From Taudactylus pleione (taxonomy: Eukaryota; Chordata; Amphibia; Anura; Myobatrachidae), in NCBI GenBank assembly GCA_031769625.1, contig JAUIMM010000124.1:3548501-3612500 (forward strand): a stretch of DNA of 64,000 nucleotides, written 5' to 3'. The stretch's first letter is position 1, and every line of letters begins with the position of its first letter. Below, one piece after another: positions 1 through 11,035 of the stretch. A program made the translations under genes and the position numbers. The notes below the pieces were generated by a model that made no database searches, was not told the origin of the DNA, and was given only the letters and a program-made list of their open reading frames with translations.

Positions 1-111
1 TGGTTGAGCCATTTTTAGACTATTCTTAGCCTTAGCAGTTAAAAGTAAGTGCAATTCACCTCTAGTGGAAGGCAGAGCGGATAAATCCACAGGTGATCCT
101 GAGTGTTTGTT

Positions 112-1064
112 TTAAAGAAGAGACCATATTTGCTCAGAGTTCCTGAATGCGTTTAGTCCTGGTTTTTGTAGCATGGGCTGAGGCTCTAACAAATGACCCC
201 ACACAACAGCCTTATGGGCATCCCATAATAGCATAGGGGTAATATTTGGATGCTTATTAGATTTAAAATATTGTGACAGTTCTTCTGCTAGTTGAGCTTT
301 GAGCAGGGGATTAAGAAGGAGTCTATCATTTAAACGCCACGAGGGCTGGCAGGTGGACATTCGAAGACCGAGTACATATACTGTGATGGGGCCATGGTCG
401 GACCAAGTGCTGGGATATATGGAGGTGTCCAGTATACACTGGGCTGGTTTAGTGCTCAAGAAAATAATGTCTAACCTTGTGTATATGTCATACGGGGAGA
501 ATAATAGGTATAATCTTGGGCATTGGGTTCTCTCCAAGCATCAAAAAGATGTTGTTGCGATAACAAAAGATTCAAGGCAGCGGAGTTATGAGAATGGGAA
601 TGTTGTAGGGAATTAAGGAGAGGTTTGGACCTGTCCAAGTGGCAATCTATAGTTACATTAAAATCCCCACCTAAAACCACTAAGCCCCGTCTATGAAGAG
701 CCAGTAAATTATTAAGGGAGTGGAGACAACAGCTTGGGATTGATAAGGGGTATAAACATTCACAAATGTGTATGGGATCCCATTCAAAGTCCCAATCAGG
801 AATAGGTATCTATCCTCGGGGTCTTTAACTATCTCTGAGGGTGTAAATGGAGGGTGACGAGAAAATAGAATGGAGACACCTTTCTTTTTGCGAGTGTAGT
901 CACACTCATGAAAAGTATTTGGGAACTGTTTAGAACAAAGCAAAATGGGTTTCCTGTAAAAACACTACATCGCTTCCCAATTGTCTGAGAGTATGGAACA
1001 ACAGAGAACGCTTATGGGGGCTATTCAGGCCCTTTGTGTTCAAGGAGAAAATCTTAAGTACCAT
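112..1064 (-). pseudogene. LINE ORF2 endonuclease domain, frameshifted
   Basis: Starting at the ATG at 1062-1064 the minus strand reads LKIFSLNTKGLNSPHKRSL and VVFLQETHF, the first motifs of the L1 apurinic-type endonuclease. A stop and frame changes follow, then GVSILFSRHPPF, RYLFLIGTLNG with FVNVYTPY, VLGGDFNVTID (catalytic Asp/Asn) and finally TRLDIIFLS with WSDHGPITVYV (catalytic Asp-His). This enzyme nicks target DNA for target-primed reverse transcription. At least three frame breaks show it is dead. Confidence 0.87.
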
Positions 1065-2169
1065 TTATATGTAGAAACAAAAAAGCTGATGTAGAAACAA
1101 CCAGCAGGGCCCCCAAAGGAAAATAAAAGAGATAAGAAGGGTCAAAAAGAGGAAAGGTAAAACAAAATAAAAAATATCTAACAAAATAAATAAAGTGAGA
1201 GCAGATTAGCAATTGTGATCTGCTCACATGATCGGACCCAGGGAAAAAATAGTCCAGAGAGCCTAATATGTCCGATGTCGGCCGAATGGAGGGGGTGGTC
1301 ACATCCGGCCGGAGAAGGGACGAATGTGGAGACAATAGAGTCCAAGTCCCATGTGCGGGCAAAATCAACTATAATATACTTAGTGTTAAACATATTAAGA
1401 AAGGAATTACAGGGATATGGGGTAGGGGAATGAAGGGTGAACATCCCAGGAATGCTAGGGGGTTATAGAAAAATAACAAACATGTGCATAGGTGTAGTAG
1501 CATCACTGAGTACTCTGACAAGCTGCACCGAGAGGACAAACATGGTTCACAGTAGGCATAGTCAGGGAACCTGCGAGGCATCACAGCTCTAAAAATATCC
1601 TAGTGACCTAAAACACGCTAAAAAAAAATATTTTTTATTTTACATTTTTTTTGCCCCTTTTAGACAAACTAGCAGCAAAACAGAATGGAGGACCCAGAGA
1701 TGCAGGGCAGGGAAGGCAAGGCTACGGTGTCTCCCCCGCATGCTGTCGGACACTCTATAGCCAGAGTATATAATTATAATGGAGTATTCACAGGGGTGTA
1801 TAGCAGTGGGAGCATTTGAGCCATGCCCTTTGGAAACCCATCCAGGTAGAGTATAGATCAGCTTTAAGAGTCTGATTTCTTAACTGTAAATACAAACAGT
1901 AGTACCAACATTAAAAAATGTAAACTCACAAAAAGGACCTGCATGAAGGGACTCAAAGTCCAGGGCCCTCCTCAAATTCCATGTCGAGGGGAGAGCGTGT
2001 AATCTCCCAAATTCCCATTGGGGTTTACAGAGGGAGATTTACGTGGAGACAGTCTAAGGTGAGAAAAAGGAATGAGATCAGGTATCTGGACGCGAAGGTC
2101 ACCCTGCCGTATGCCAGTCCTGGGAAGGGGAGGTGTTTACAGGAGAAGGGCGTTATGATGTGGTTAGAG
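1065..2169. other. LINE spacer between ORF1 and ORF2
   Basis: Lies between the two LINE frames. No further domain is recognised; degenerate sequence and an A-rich tract near 1620. Confidence 0.4.
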
Positions 2170-3023
2170 CTGTAGAGAGGTTCAAGTGACGAAGCAATTG
2201 CATGGCTTCATCAGGTTTCTTGGCAGTCAAAACTTTGTCATCAGACCGGACCTGCAGGGCAAAGGGGAAGCCCCAATGATATTTGATGTTATTCTCTCAG
2301 CGTCCCGGTGATATCCTTCATTTCCCATCAACTTGCCAATGTGATGGGAGAAAGATACTGGAAAATAAGTAGCTTGGTACCATCAAAGGTGATGTCTGCC
2401 TTCGTATAAATCTGGTCTTTTGCCATATAATAATGTAGTCTCAGAGTAACATCTCTAGGCATGTTGGCATCCAGAGATCTAGGACGAAGTGCTCGATGGG
2501 CCCTGTCTTGGAGTAGCATGTCATCTGAAACTGAGGGGACAAGAACCCGAAAAAGGTGGAGTAAATAGTCTGATAAGTGGGCCGCTTCCACGGATTCCGG
2601 CATGTTGCGGATACGGAAGTTGTTCCTGCGGCCTCTATTGTCCAAATCCTCCTGTTTATCAGCTAAGAGTAACACATCTGTGCAGATTTGGGCTACTTCT
2701 TGCTCAGACTCCTGCTGGAAAGCGATAAGTTCCTCTTGCTTTCTTTCAATAGCATCGACCCTAGAACCCAAAGTAGCCACTTCTGTTTTAACACCCGAGA
2801 GAGCATCTTGGACTTCCTCACGAACTACCTTTTTAATATTCTTCATTTCAGTAAGAAGTATTGCAATGTCCACTTTAGTGGCTGATGTTGAAGAGATTTC
2901 CTCGTCGGAGTCCCTATCAAAGGTCTCATCAGTAGGTGAAGCATTAGAGGGTTTTTGAGAAGATGAGAGCGCAGAATTCTTTAAAGTATCCAACAAGATT
3001 ATGGGATCCTGACTTTTTCCCAC
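2170..3023 (-). pseudogene. LINE ORF1 protein (RNA-binding, coiled coil), frameshifted
   Basis: The frame from 3023 to 2328 encodes 231 residues: an acidic Ser-rich start, a heptad-rich coiled coil (about 50-130, containing EMKNIKKVVREEV and RVDAIERKQEELI), then DLDNRGRRNNFRIRNMPES, the hallmark start of the L1 ORF1 RRM domain, and the conserved AHRALRPR. The C-terminal domain continues in another frame to about 2170 (YHWGFPFALQV). ORF1p trimers bind LINE RNA in the cytoplasmic ribonucleoprotein. The frameshift makes this copy defective. Confidence 0.85.
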
Positions 3024-3253
3024 CTTTAGGCATGGAGGAGATATGAGGGAACTGGAAGCGAAAACTTGACTGTCGATACTGAATAGGGAAAGGGGTAACT
3101 CCTAATACATCGATAGCGTACAGGACTAGATTCTTAGAAAAATTATATTACATGTCCAGCAGGGATCAAACTGTGAAATATGAGCTTGTGTTACATATAG
3201 GAAGGTGCAATTGTAAGTATATATCACCAGGTGCAGCCATAGTTACAAAGATA

Positions 3254-4050
3254 GAAAAAGGAGGGGGGTTTAACCCCCTATTGTTCCTCAGCACACTGAA
3301 TAGTACCTGCAACAATATATGAAGACTATATGGTCATAGAAATCAGAGATATTAGTTGCATGCATTTGCAAATACATGGGAAGCTGCTAGGCCATGTCAC
3401 GGCTTCTCTGTCTCTAGCAGTCCCTAACACTAAGGGGTTCACATCCGGGGCGCAGTGCACCCCGAAAAATGACCAGCCCAGGACCCCCCCCCCCAGGGCA
3501 TCACACGAAAAATGGAAAAAGAGTGACAGTGCAGTGTAAAGTATAGCTGTGTAAGACTAATTAGTGAGTGTTGGAAAAAGGGGTTAAAACATGTGAATTA
3601 TTACATGAAAAAAATACAAACATAATATGTGGTGTAAAAAGCAACTATGTGTATTAAGTGGTGATGCCATGAGGGGGCCCAGCCAGACCAGCCCCGGGGG
3701 TCTTACGCCCGAAAGCTCACCCCAAATGTAAAATATACCAATTATAAGGCCTCATGATAAAGGCACATATAAATTTTATTAAATGTAAGGCCTCCTGATA
3801 AAGGCACATACATAAATGCATCCACATTGAGAGCCAGCTTACCTGGGAGTCACCCCTGGGAACTCCAACTAGCACTACTAGAACCAGCATGCCCTACTAA
3901 TGCTGGCTCCTTCATGCCACTCATACCAAACAAACAAAAAATGGCAGCTGCTCAATCAATCTAGCAGCACTAATCAGGTGCATGAAAGGGAGGGGTCATA
4001 CTAAGTAGAAAAAGGAGGGGGGTTTAACCCCCTATTAACCCCCTATCATT
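3254..4050. repeat. Direct repeat pair upstream of LINE ORF1
   Basis: A 31-bp run (about 3252-3282 and 4007-4037) containing GGAGGGGGGTTTAACCCCC occurs twice about 755 bp apart. Between the copies, AAGGCCT(C)ATGATAAAGGCACAT also occurs twice (about 3749 and 3787). This suggests tandem units, perhaps LINE 5' UTR monomers. Confidence 0.5.
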
Positions 4051-4090
4051 CCTGCTGAGAACTCGGTCGAGCCTTGCTGCTCCCAGAACC

Positions 4091-5069
4091 CTCTCTATCC
4101 ACCACCCGCAGGGCCGCGCTGGGCATAACACCTAGCAAAGCCCTTCGCACCCCTCTTGATCACCACTCCACCTGCTAGACCCAGGCGACCACGCACCACC
4201 CCCTGGGAGCAACCAACACCAGCTCCACTCACAGCTGTTCGTCCAGCAGCAATCCCTAAGTGATCCACACCAGCAGGCACCCACCAGGCAGCGGGAACAG
4301 AACGCCAGCAACGCAGTGCTCCAAGCCCCACAGTGCACCAGCAAGCCACTACCACACAGAGCTTCCTCCAACCGCTGACACCGCAGCAGCCATCCAACAC
4401 CGCATCTGCAAAAGGAAACTAACACCAGCTACCAGCAGCCCAAGCCTTTTTCACCAACAAATCCTACCGGTAGGTAAGTGACTCCGAGACTTATACCCCT
4501 GCGCGGGACGCTGCCAGGGTGTACATCCACAACCGCCAGACCCGCTGCCAACCCACCACTCCCCTCCCCCCGAGACATCCTAAGACTGTTGACCATAGGT
4601 CCAGCAGGGGTAACGTGCCGGTCTATTGAACTGCACGGAAAGGAGCCCCCTAAAAGGGTCCACTCACCTCCCCAGTCTCTACCCACACACACCCCTAAGT
4701 GGATCGCTCACCCCACCTGGGTGCCTGGGACCGAACAGGATTAGTACTGTTTTTTTCCAATAAACCCTTTGGCCCCCATTTCTGCCTCTGTCTTCATTTC
4801 CTCACCCACCACCTCCAGTCCATTAGACCCCCTTCCCTCCCTACACCCCATCACTCCACACACAACATCGAACACAAAAGACCACAACACATTATTACTC
4901 CAGCATTACACCCATAGGGCGAGCGCACCCTCCGCACCCTCTACCCCATTCTATCGTTACACAGGACCCGGTACTCCTGCTTTTAGGAAGGTGCAGCACC
5001 CCGACACAAACAATACATCTCACATCCCATCTGCCCATACAGCAGAGCGCAGTTCTAACCCATCATTTG
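4091..5069. other. GC-rich region, no gene recognised
   Basis: C-rich plus strand with several long open frames on both strands. Composition explains these: low-complexity Pro/Ser/Thr or Trp/Gly/Val-rich translations without motifs. It may be the leader or gag-like region of the DIRS element that follows, but nothing proves this. Confidence 0.35.
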
Positions 5070-5479
5070 CTATTATTCAAATTTGTTTGATTCTGAAACC
5101 AAATGGGTCTAATCTGAATCTAAAGTCTCAACAAATTCATCCATGTACCCAAATTCCGTATGGAAACCCTACTGTCAATTATGCTGACAATGGAGCCTGG
5201 AGATTTCATGGTTTCCCCAGACATACAGGATGCGTATCTGCATGTACCTATTGCACGATCTCGCCAAAACTTTCTGAGGTTTGTGGTGGGTCAGCAACGT
5301 TACCAATTTCAGGCTCTGCCTTTCGGTCTAACGACAGCCTTTCAGTTATTCACCAAGATAATGGCAGTAATGGAGGCTCATCTCAGGCGACAAGGAGCCA
5401 GGATACTACCGTACTGTTATTAGCGCAAACCCTGAAGGTTTTACACCATCTCCAAATGACCATTACCTGTCTGCAAGAT
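5070..5479 (+). pseudogene. DIRS reverse transcriptase, N-terminal part
   Basis: The reading LKPNGSNLNLK with KFIHVPKFRMETLLSIM leads into MEPGDFMVSPDIQDAYLHVP, YQFQALPFGLTTAFQLFTKI and RRQGARILPY. These are the DIRS RT motifs A and B. The expected YLDD active-site motif is degraded to YCY plus a stop at about 5417-5425. Frame changes occur near 5130 and 5430. The remainder continues beyond the insertion at 6262. Confidence 0.85.
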
Positions 5480-6261
5480 GATAACGCGATATGTACTGGA
5501 TTACTTAAAAACCTTACTTGTCATAAAGGATAATGAAATAATTCATACAAATACAGATTCTAAAATAAATGACAATGCTTTTACTTAAAGGCAGCTTATT
5601 CATACACGTATTTTGCCAATGCAGACTCGCAACAAAAAAATAGGTTATCAGCAGGAGTAGGGAATATTTGTAAAATAAATTTGACACCCAGTGCAGAATA
5701 GCAGCCAGCCAATTTCATACATACGTATGGCATCAGCACCCCCAGACCCTCGTTGTGTGCGCTCTCCTCTTTTGTCTAACTGCTCCCCCCTCCCTCTTTC
5801 TCTCATGAGCGTTATACTATAATTCTGGCTATACCTCCAGTTAATCCAATGGGGAATATTAATTTAATTAATATTCGTATGTGCTAGGCCTTAATTGGTT
5901 ATGGGTGTCTTAAACTATACATATCTCTGCAGTTAATCACACCTGCAAAGAAATAAAACACTAATCTCTATATACTTTTTAATACATCATTTAGCATACA
6001 TTTAGCTAAAATATTAAACAAAATGGCTGCTGCATCAGACACACACACTTGATTACTTTAGAGAGAAAGGGAAGGCCTTATCCTCTTTAGGCCTGAGGCC
6101 ATTCGACAAATACGGCCTTCTGCAACACACAACTAATTTATATATTCTTAATTAGTTCTATATACTCTAAATTGCAGTGTAACAAAAGAAAGTAACATAA
6201 GCATGCATAAATTTGTGAATTGCTGAAGGAATATGTACATCCACATATTACTGTGTTATCA
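5480..6261. mobile_element. Unclassified 0.8 kb insertion inside the DIRS reverse transcriptase
   Basis: The RT reading stops at CLQ-D (5479) and resumes as D-HS-LIINWKK (6262). AAGAT flanks both sides (5475-5479 and 6262-6266), suggesting a 5-bp target duplication. The ends are weakly inverted: GATAACGCG at the left, and the complement of the right end reads TGATAACACAG. AT-rich, with no coding sequence recognised. Confidence 0.6.
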
Positions 6262-7400
6262 AAGATCACAGCTTGATAATCAATTGGAAAAAGTTTTCTC
6301 TTTCTCCAACTCAGCAGATGGTACATTTGGGAGTGCTGCTGGATTTCCTGGGGAAAACTTTTACCAGTTGACAAGATTGCTGCCCTACAAGTAGGGGTAC
6401 GCAAACTGCTCCACAATCAGAAAGTGTCAGTTCACTTAGCAATGCAGGTACTGGGGTCCATGGTATCCCCCTTTGACATGGTGGCTTATGCCCAGTTCCA
6501 TTCCAGGACCCTGCAGCAATGGATTCTGTCTCATTGGGATTGTCAGTATCATCTGATAAAGTCTCAAATGATCTGCATCTCGCCAGAGTTTCGACTCTCC
6601 CTTGCATGGTGGCTGCAAACAACTCATTTAGACAAGGGTATCACATTGTGGATCCCAGATTGGGTACTCCTCACCATGGATGCAAGTCTGCGAGGGTGGG
6701 GCGCGGTGACAGGTCATTACACCTTTCAGGGAAGATGGACAGCTAAGGAAAGTCACCTGCCCATAAATATTTTGGAGCTTCGTGCAGTGCACAGGGTGCT
6801 CATTCTGGTGGAAGGCTTCCTTCAGGGCAGGCCTGTCCAGATTCAGTCTGACAACATCTGCAGTGGCCTACATCAACCGTCCGGGAGGCACATGAAGTCC
6901 AGCAGCCATGAGGGAAGTGGTGAACTTTCTGGTTTGGGCAGCATGCCATCTTCCAGCAATCCTCAACTGGGAAGCAGACTTTCTAAGTCATCAGGACATA
7001 CAGGCCGGAGAATGGCTCTTCATCCGGGCATCTTTCAGCTCCTGGTGGACAAGTGGGGACTACCGGACGTAGACCTCATCGGGTCACGCTACAACCACAA
7101 GGTCCCCAGGTACGAGTCCAGGACAAGGGATCCCTCAGCCGCCTTCGTGGATGCTCTGACAGGGCTTCAGGTTGGCATACCAGTTTTCTCCAATCTCCCT
7201 CCTCATAAGGGTGGACAGCAAATTCAAGCAAGAGGGTGGCAGGATGATACTAATAGCTCCTGCCTGGCACAGGAGACATTGGTTCACCAATCTGACAGGT
7301 CTATCCATAGACTGTCTGCTTCCACTTCCTCTACGGCCGGATCTGCTAGTGCAGGGTCCCAGCCTATATCCGGATCTACCCCGGCTGGCAAAAAGGTCTA
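6262..7400 (+). pseudogene. DIRS reverse transcriptase C-terminus and RNase H
   Basis: Readings in order: INWKKFSLSPTQQMVHLGVL with LDFL, then MVAYAQFHSRTLQQWILSHW, then RNase H with LLTMDASLRGWGAV (first catalytic Asp), INILELRAVH (Glu) and VQIQSDN (Asp), followed by the region where frame slips replace the usual AYINHQGG motif, then HPGIFQLLVDKWGLPDVDLI, SRYNHKVPRYESR and, in another frame, MILIAPAWHRRHWFTNL and LPLPLRPDLLVQGPSL. This is the typical DIRS order. Frame shifts at about 6400, 6860 and 7190 make it non-functional, and it ends before any recombinase. Confidence 0.88.
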
Positions 7401-8170
7401 AAACCACTGAAGTAGCAAACTTTGTGAAAACCAATACTTGTGTCATTCTCAAAACTTTTAGCCACGGCTGTACATTGTACTTCCTTCTCCACCTTCCGTC
7501 TCTTGCCGTTAGGCTTGTTTACAAACTGAATGCCTGTGGCTGGGAGCAGGGTATATAGGGAGGAGGTCCTGTACATGCTGGGAGCTTGACAAGCTGCAGC
7601 TGTTTGGTGCAATGGATTACTCCAACTACATACCACAAGGTAGTTCCTGTGGACCCCATGAACCTCAAAGAAAAAGAGTTAACAATGTTATACCATAACT
7701 CTTATTTTTTACAGACTTTGACACACAAGCATTGTATATACTAGGTACTAATATGTCTGGTATTAGTATCACTCTGTAGCCTATTACATCATGGCTACCA
7801 GCACATTTCTATAAATCATACAAGATATAATGTTTAGAGGGCAAACTTACTATTTTGTTTTATTAAATCAATTATTTAGAATCGGGTAAGGAAAACCATC
7901 AAATCAGTGTAAGCAATCAAAGTGTTTCTAGACATGACCACCCCCTTGTAGGTTTGTCTCAAAGTGTGTCCTGGGAGGAACAGTAACAGAAATCTTTGGC
8001 TTTATATGAATTTTCCAACAGCTACAAAGGTTTGAATTCATTTAAATACATTCTTTTATTGGATAGGTCTAAATTGGAGCTTCTGACATCTGCATTGCCT
8101 GTATATGGTGCTTTATCAGTCTCATTAATGCCTTGAGAGCTATTTCATTATTTTCATATGGTTGTAACTA
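7401..8170. other. Unrecognised sequence between DIRS remnant and MITE
   Basis: No gene, RNA or clear repeat end is seen. Confidence 0.4.
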
Positions 8171-8400
8171 CCATCCCGGCGCTCAGAATACAGATGGCGG
8201 AATCCTGACCACCGGCATCCCAGCGGTAAGTATTAGGGTTAGGGGAGTGTTAGGGTTAGGCTGTGGGGGGATGTTTAGGGATAGGCTGTGGGAAAGGTGG
8301 GTTAGGACACTTACCTAATTGGGTTGGGATTCTGAATGTCGGGATGCCGCTGTCTGTATTCTGATTCCCCTGGCATTCCGCCAGGATCCCAAACCAAACC
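8171..8400. repeat. MITE with GGCATCCCG-type ends and TTAGGG-like core
   Basis: The left half carries CCCGGCGCTCAGAATACAG and GGCATCCCAGCGG; the right half carries the inverted counterparts GGGATGCCGCTGTCTGTATT and CTGGCATTCCGCC. The core is a degenerate GGTTAGG run. Related elements lie at 29240-29520 and 60540-61090. Confidence 0.6.
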
Positions 8401-8744
8401 TTTTTCATACAGTAATGCAAATTGGTGTATGGCTTTCTTAATGGATTTAAACTGTGCACTTCCTAAGGCCGACGTGTTGTAAAAAAATAAACATTAGTCA
8501 GTCATTTTTAAAATTGTGGTTAGCTAATGACATGTAAATGAGTGCTATATCCTGGTGGTCCGTCTGCATCAACCAAATAATGCCGTCTGCAGCAAAACAA
8601 ATAATCATAGAATAAAGCAGCACACTTGCACATCACAAAGCATCATATGCATCAATAATAATGCAGAAATAATACAAACTAAAAAACATTTTTAAACCTT
8701 GGCAAACTGACATTACCATATCTCCATTTACTTCTTGAATAAAG
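8401..8744. other. 5' flank of the provirus
   Basis: No gene recognised. It ends in AAAG (8741-8744), the probable 4-bp target duplication of the endogenous retrovirus, also present at 18119-18122. Confidence 0.5.
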
Positions 8745-9499
8745 TCTTGAAGCTGGATAATTGGCTGAGACAAGATCAGTTTAAAATTGGATCGCAGCGA
8801 CGCCATCTTGCGACTGGCCGAAAGACGCCATCTTGGAAATGAGATCGCAAGACGCCATTTTGCGAATGGCCGCCTAAGCGCCATTTTAGATAAACTCACA
8901 CTTTAGTACATGTGGCGATATTATTAGCATCATGCGATTGCATCTGTGACCATCGCCATACGTTACGGCGATTCATCAAAAGCCCATTTCATGACTTTAC
9001 GTAGTTTGGGTGCTCTGGATAAAGTGTGTGTATTATTATAATTCCCCTAAAGGATATATTTCAGAAATGGCTGTACAGTATGTCAAAATTGGATTGCATT
9101 AGCTAAACAGAGCAAATTGCCACGTGACAACTAGCCTGTGAAGACAAGCTTCGTGGACATAACGTCTGCTCTCACTCCAGGTGGCCCTGCTCGAATACAG
9201 CAAGACGGTCGTTTGTAGCACCTTACATTAGCAGGCTTCCTACAATAAAATACCTTCAAAGCCAAGAGTGTTATCTGAGGTTTGGGTCTTGTAGCTGTGC
9301 TAATTTCCATCTACACAGGCCCTGGGAGAACAAAGACCAGTATTTTGGAGCCTGAAAAGGGTGGGGGCTGCTGGGGCATGAGCAAGTCATGGAACTATAA
9401 TGCTCAGCATTCCACACTACTAGGTGTTCACTTCTAGGGATAGCTGAGAGCGAAGAAGTGCTCCCCATGTCGGTCTATGGTGGTCTCCCTCCACACAGA

Positions 9500-10018
9500 G
9501 GGCCTCATTCAGAGGCGGTCGGAGGATGCAAGCGGTCGCTCAGAAACTGGGCGGCCACTTGCATCCTGACCTGCCGCCTCTGTTTCGGTCATTAGGCTGT
9601 GGGTTAATACCCACAGCTCAATGACCATCGCGACCATCAGGGCTTACGACGAGACCCTAGGGTAGGGTCTCACTTGTCGTAAGCCCTGGAGAGCTTCTGG
9701 CTCTGTCAGAGCCAGAAGCTCTCCACTGACATCACTAGTGATGTCAGTGGGGCCTCCCCCAAATGGCAGGTGTTCCCATGGGAACGCCTCCATTTGGGCT
9801 GCCACCCCCCCGGCCCGCCTTCCAAATGGGGCGAGCTGTAAATCAACATCGACAGCTCGCCCCCTTTGGAAAGAGACCCGCTACGACCGGCGCTGTCGGT
9901 CTTAGCGGGTCTCACGCATGTGCACGAAGGAGCCGGCTCCCTCGTGTGCATGCACACTAGACAAACATCGAGGCAGCCGTGCGGTCGTAGACCGTACGGC
10001 CGCCTCTGAATAAAGCCC
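9500..10018. mobile_element. MITE inserted in the ERV 5' LTR
   Basis: Inverted ends GGGCCTCATTCAGAGGCGG and CCGCCTCTGAATAAAGCCC bound 519 bp full of internal palindromes (for example CACTGACATCACTAGTGATG). AGA occurs on both sides (9497-9499 and 10019-10021), and the uninterrupted target reads CACACAGATTCTC in the 3' LTR, so the boundaries are certain. No coding sequence. A related, truncated copy lies at 40806. Confidence 0.9.
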
Positions 10019-10686
10019 AGATTCTCTAAGACTTCAGATCAGCGTTATCTCTGCTCTAATGAATTCACGTTCCTATAGAGGCTCATGCTATAATTGCGTA
10101 ATCACTGTGAGTTTAAGTGAGATTTAAGTGCACCATTTCTCATACACACATTAATACGCACAATTGCGCTGTTAACTAGTCGCATATTAGCGAATGCATA
10201 AGACCCTGTATAAAAACGCTGAATATTAACTCCATGCACACGCATCTGTCCCACATACTTACACATTACATATTCACATACAAGGTTCCATAAGCTTTAA
10301 GGTATAAGATTCGAGTATGCACGTTTATTATCATTGCTAGGAAATAAAGGTTATTTCGTAACTAAGGTTTTATACGTGATAAGTAAGCCATGTTTGGTAT
10401 TGTACTGATGCGTACTCTCTCAACAGTATTCCGGTAATATCGATGGAGAGATCGCAACATGCATTCTCAACTTATGGACCGCAGAGACTTCACACAACAA
10501 AATGTACATTATATGAACAACTGTTAGGATTTGCATGAGGCGGGAAACCAGAGACCACCAGTTGTTAGAGGCTGGATTGTGTCTATTTGAACCAACCTGT
10601 TAAATGCCTTGTAACATATGCCCTCTCCTTTAGGACCAATGGTATTAGCAACAAACTTCTCTATTGTGTTGTTTATTCCTGGGGGG

Positions 10687-10694
10687 TATAAATA
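10687..10694 (+). promoter_or_regulatory. TATA box of ERV 5' LTR
   Basis: TATAAATA preceded by GGGGGG; the same box is at 17777-17784 in the 3' LTR. It would place the U3/R boundary about 30 bp downstream. Confidence 0.6.
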
Positions 10695-11035
10695 TGTGTG
10701 CTCTGACCCTGGGTTCCTAGTCTTCTTGCTGAATGCTGATTGACGAGGGGTTTCTTGCTGATGCCTACATCTGGACCAGAGAGCGCTGCGTATGTATAAT
10801 TGTACTTGTGTCTGTATAATCTCTTTGCGCTAAGATTATATGAGGATCATAGCGTGTAACTGCTGTACTTTTACTTGAATAATACTTTGTGCTTTGGAAC
10901 CACAGGTTCTAGGTCTGGAGTGTTTATTTACTGTATGACTGCGTACGCAAATTAGCGTCATCCTTAGAGGTTTATAGGAAGGATATTAGAAGGTATAGGC
11001 AGGGGTATTTATAAGGTTCAAAGGCAGTATCATTA

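Larger units (their letters stand above)
1..4090 (-). mobile_element. L1/Tx1-type LINE, 5' part, running off the window start
   Basis: On the minus strand the order is possible 5' UTR (about 4090-3024), ORF1 (3023 to about 2170), spacer, and ORF2 from 1064 into the window edge. Both ORFs carry frameshifts. The element's reverse transcriptase would lie outside the window. The upstream limit is uncertain: a 31-bp run containing GGAGGGGGGTTTAACCCCC occurs at about 3254 and 4009 and may mark repeated 5' UTR units. Confidence 0.75.
5070..7400 (+). mobile_element. DIRS retrotransposon remnant (reverse transcriptase and RNase H)
   Basis: Plus-strand frames carry the DIRS-type reverse transcriptase and RNase H, interrupted by a 0.8 kb insertion at about 5480-6261. 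DIRS elements replicate through circular intermediates and integrate with a tyrosine recombinase; no recombinase or split inverted terminal repeat is seen here, so the copy is truncated. Its 5' limit is uncertain. Confidence 0.85.
8745..11035 (+). repeat. ERV 5' LTR (carries a MITE)
   Basis: Matches 16339-18118 almost throughout. The first bases are TCTTGAAGCTGG where the 3' copy has TGTCGAAGCTGG, so the terminal TG is mutated here. A TATAAATA box at 10687-10694 follows a G-run. A 519-bp MITE sits at 9500-10018. The bases after the LTR do not show a primer-binding site I recognise. Confidence 0.88.

Noticed and set aside
4095..4425. Two overlapping minus-strand frames of about 100 codons
   Set aside because: Compositional; the plus strand is C-rich, and the Gly/Trp/Cys-rich translations match nothing I know.
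8230..8300. Interstitial telomere repeats (TTAGGG)
   Set aside because: GGTTAGGG words are irregular and sit in the core of a MITE family also found at 28.5, 29.3 and 60.7 kb.
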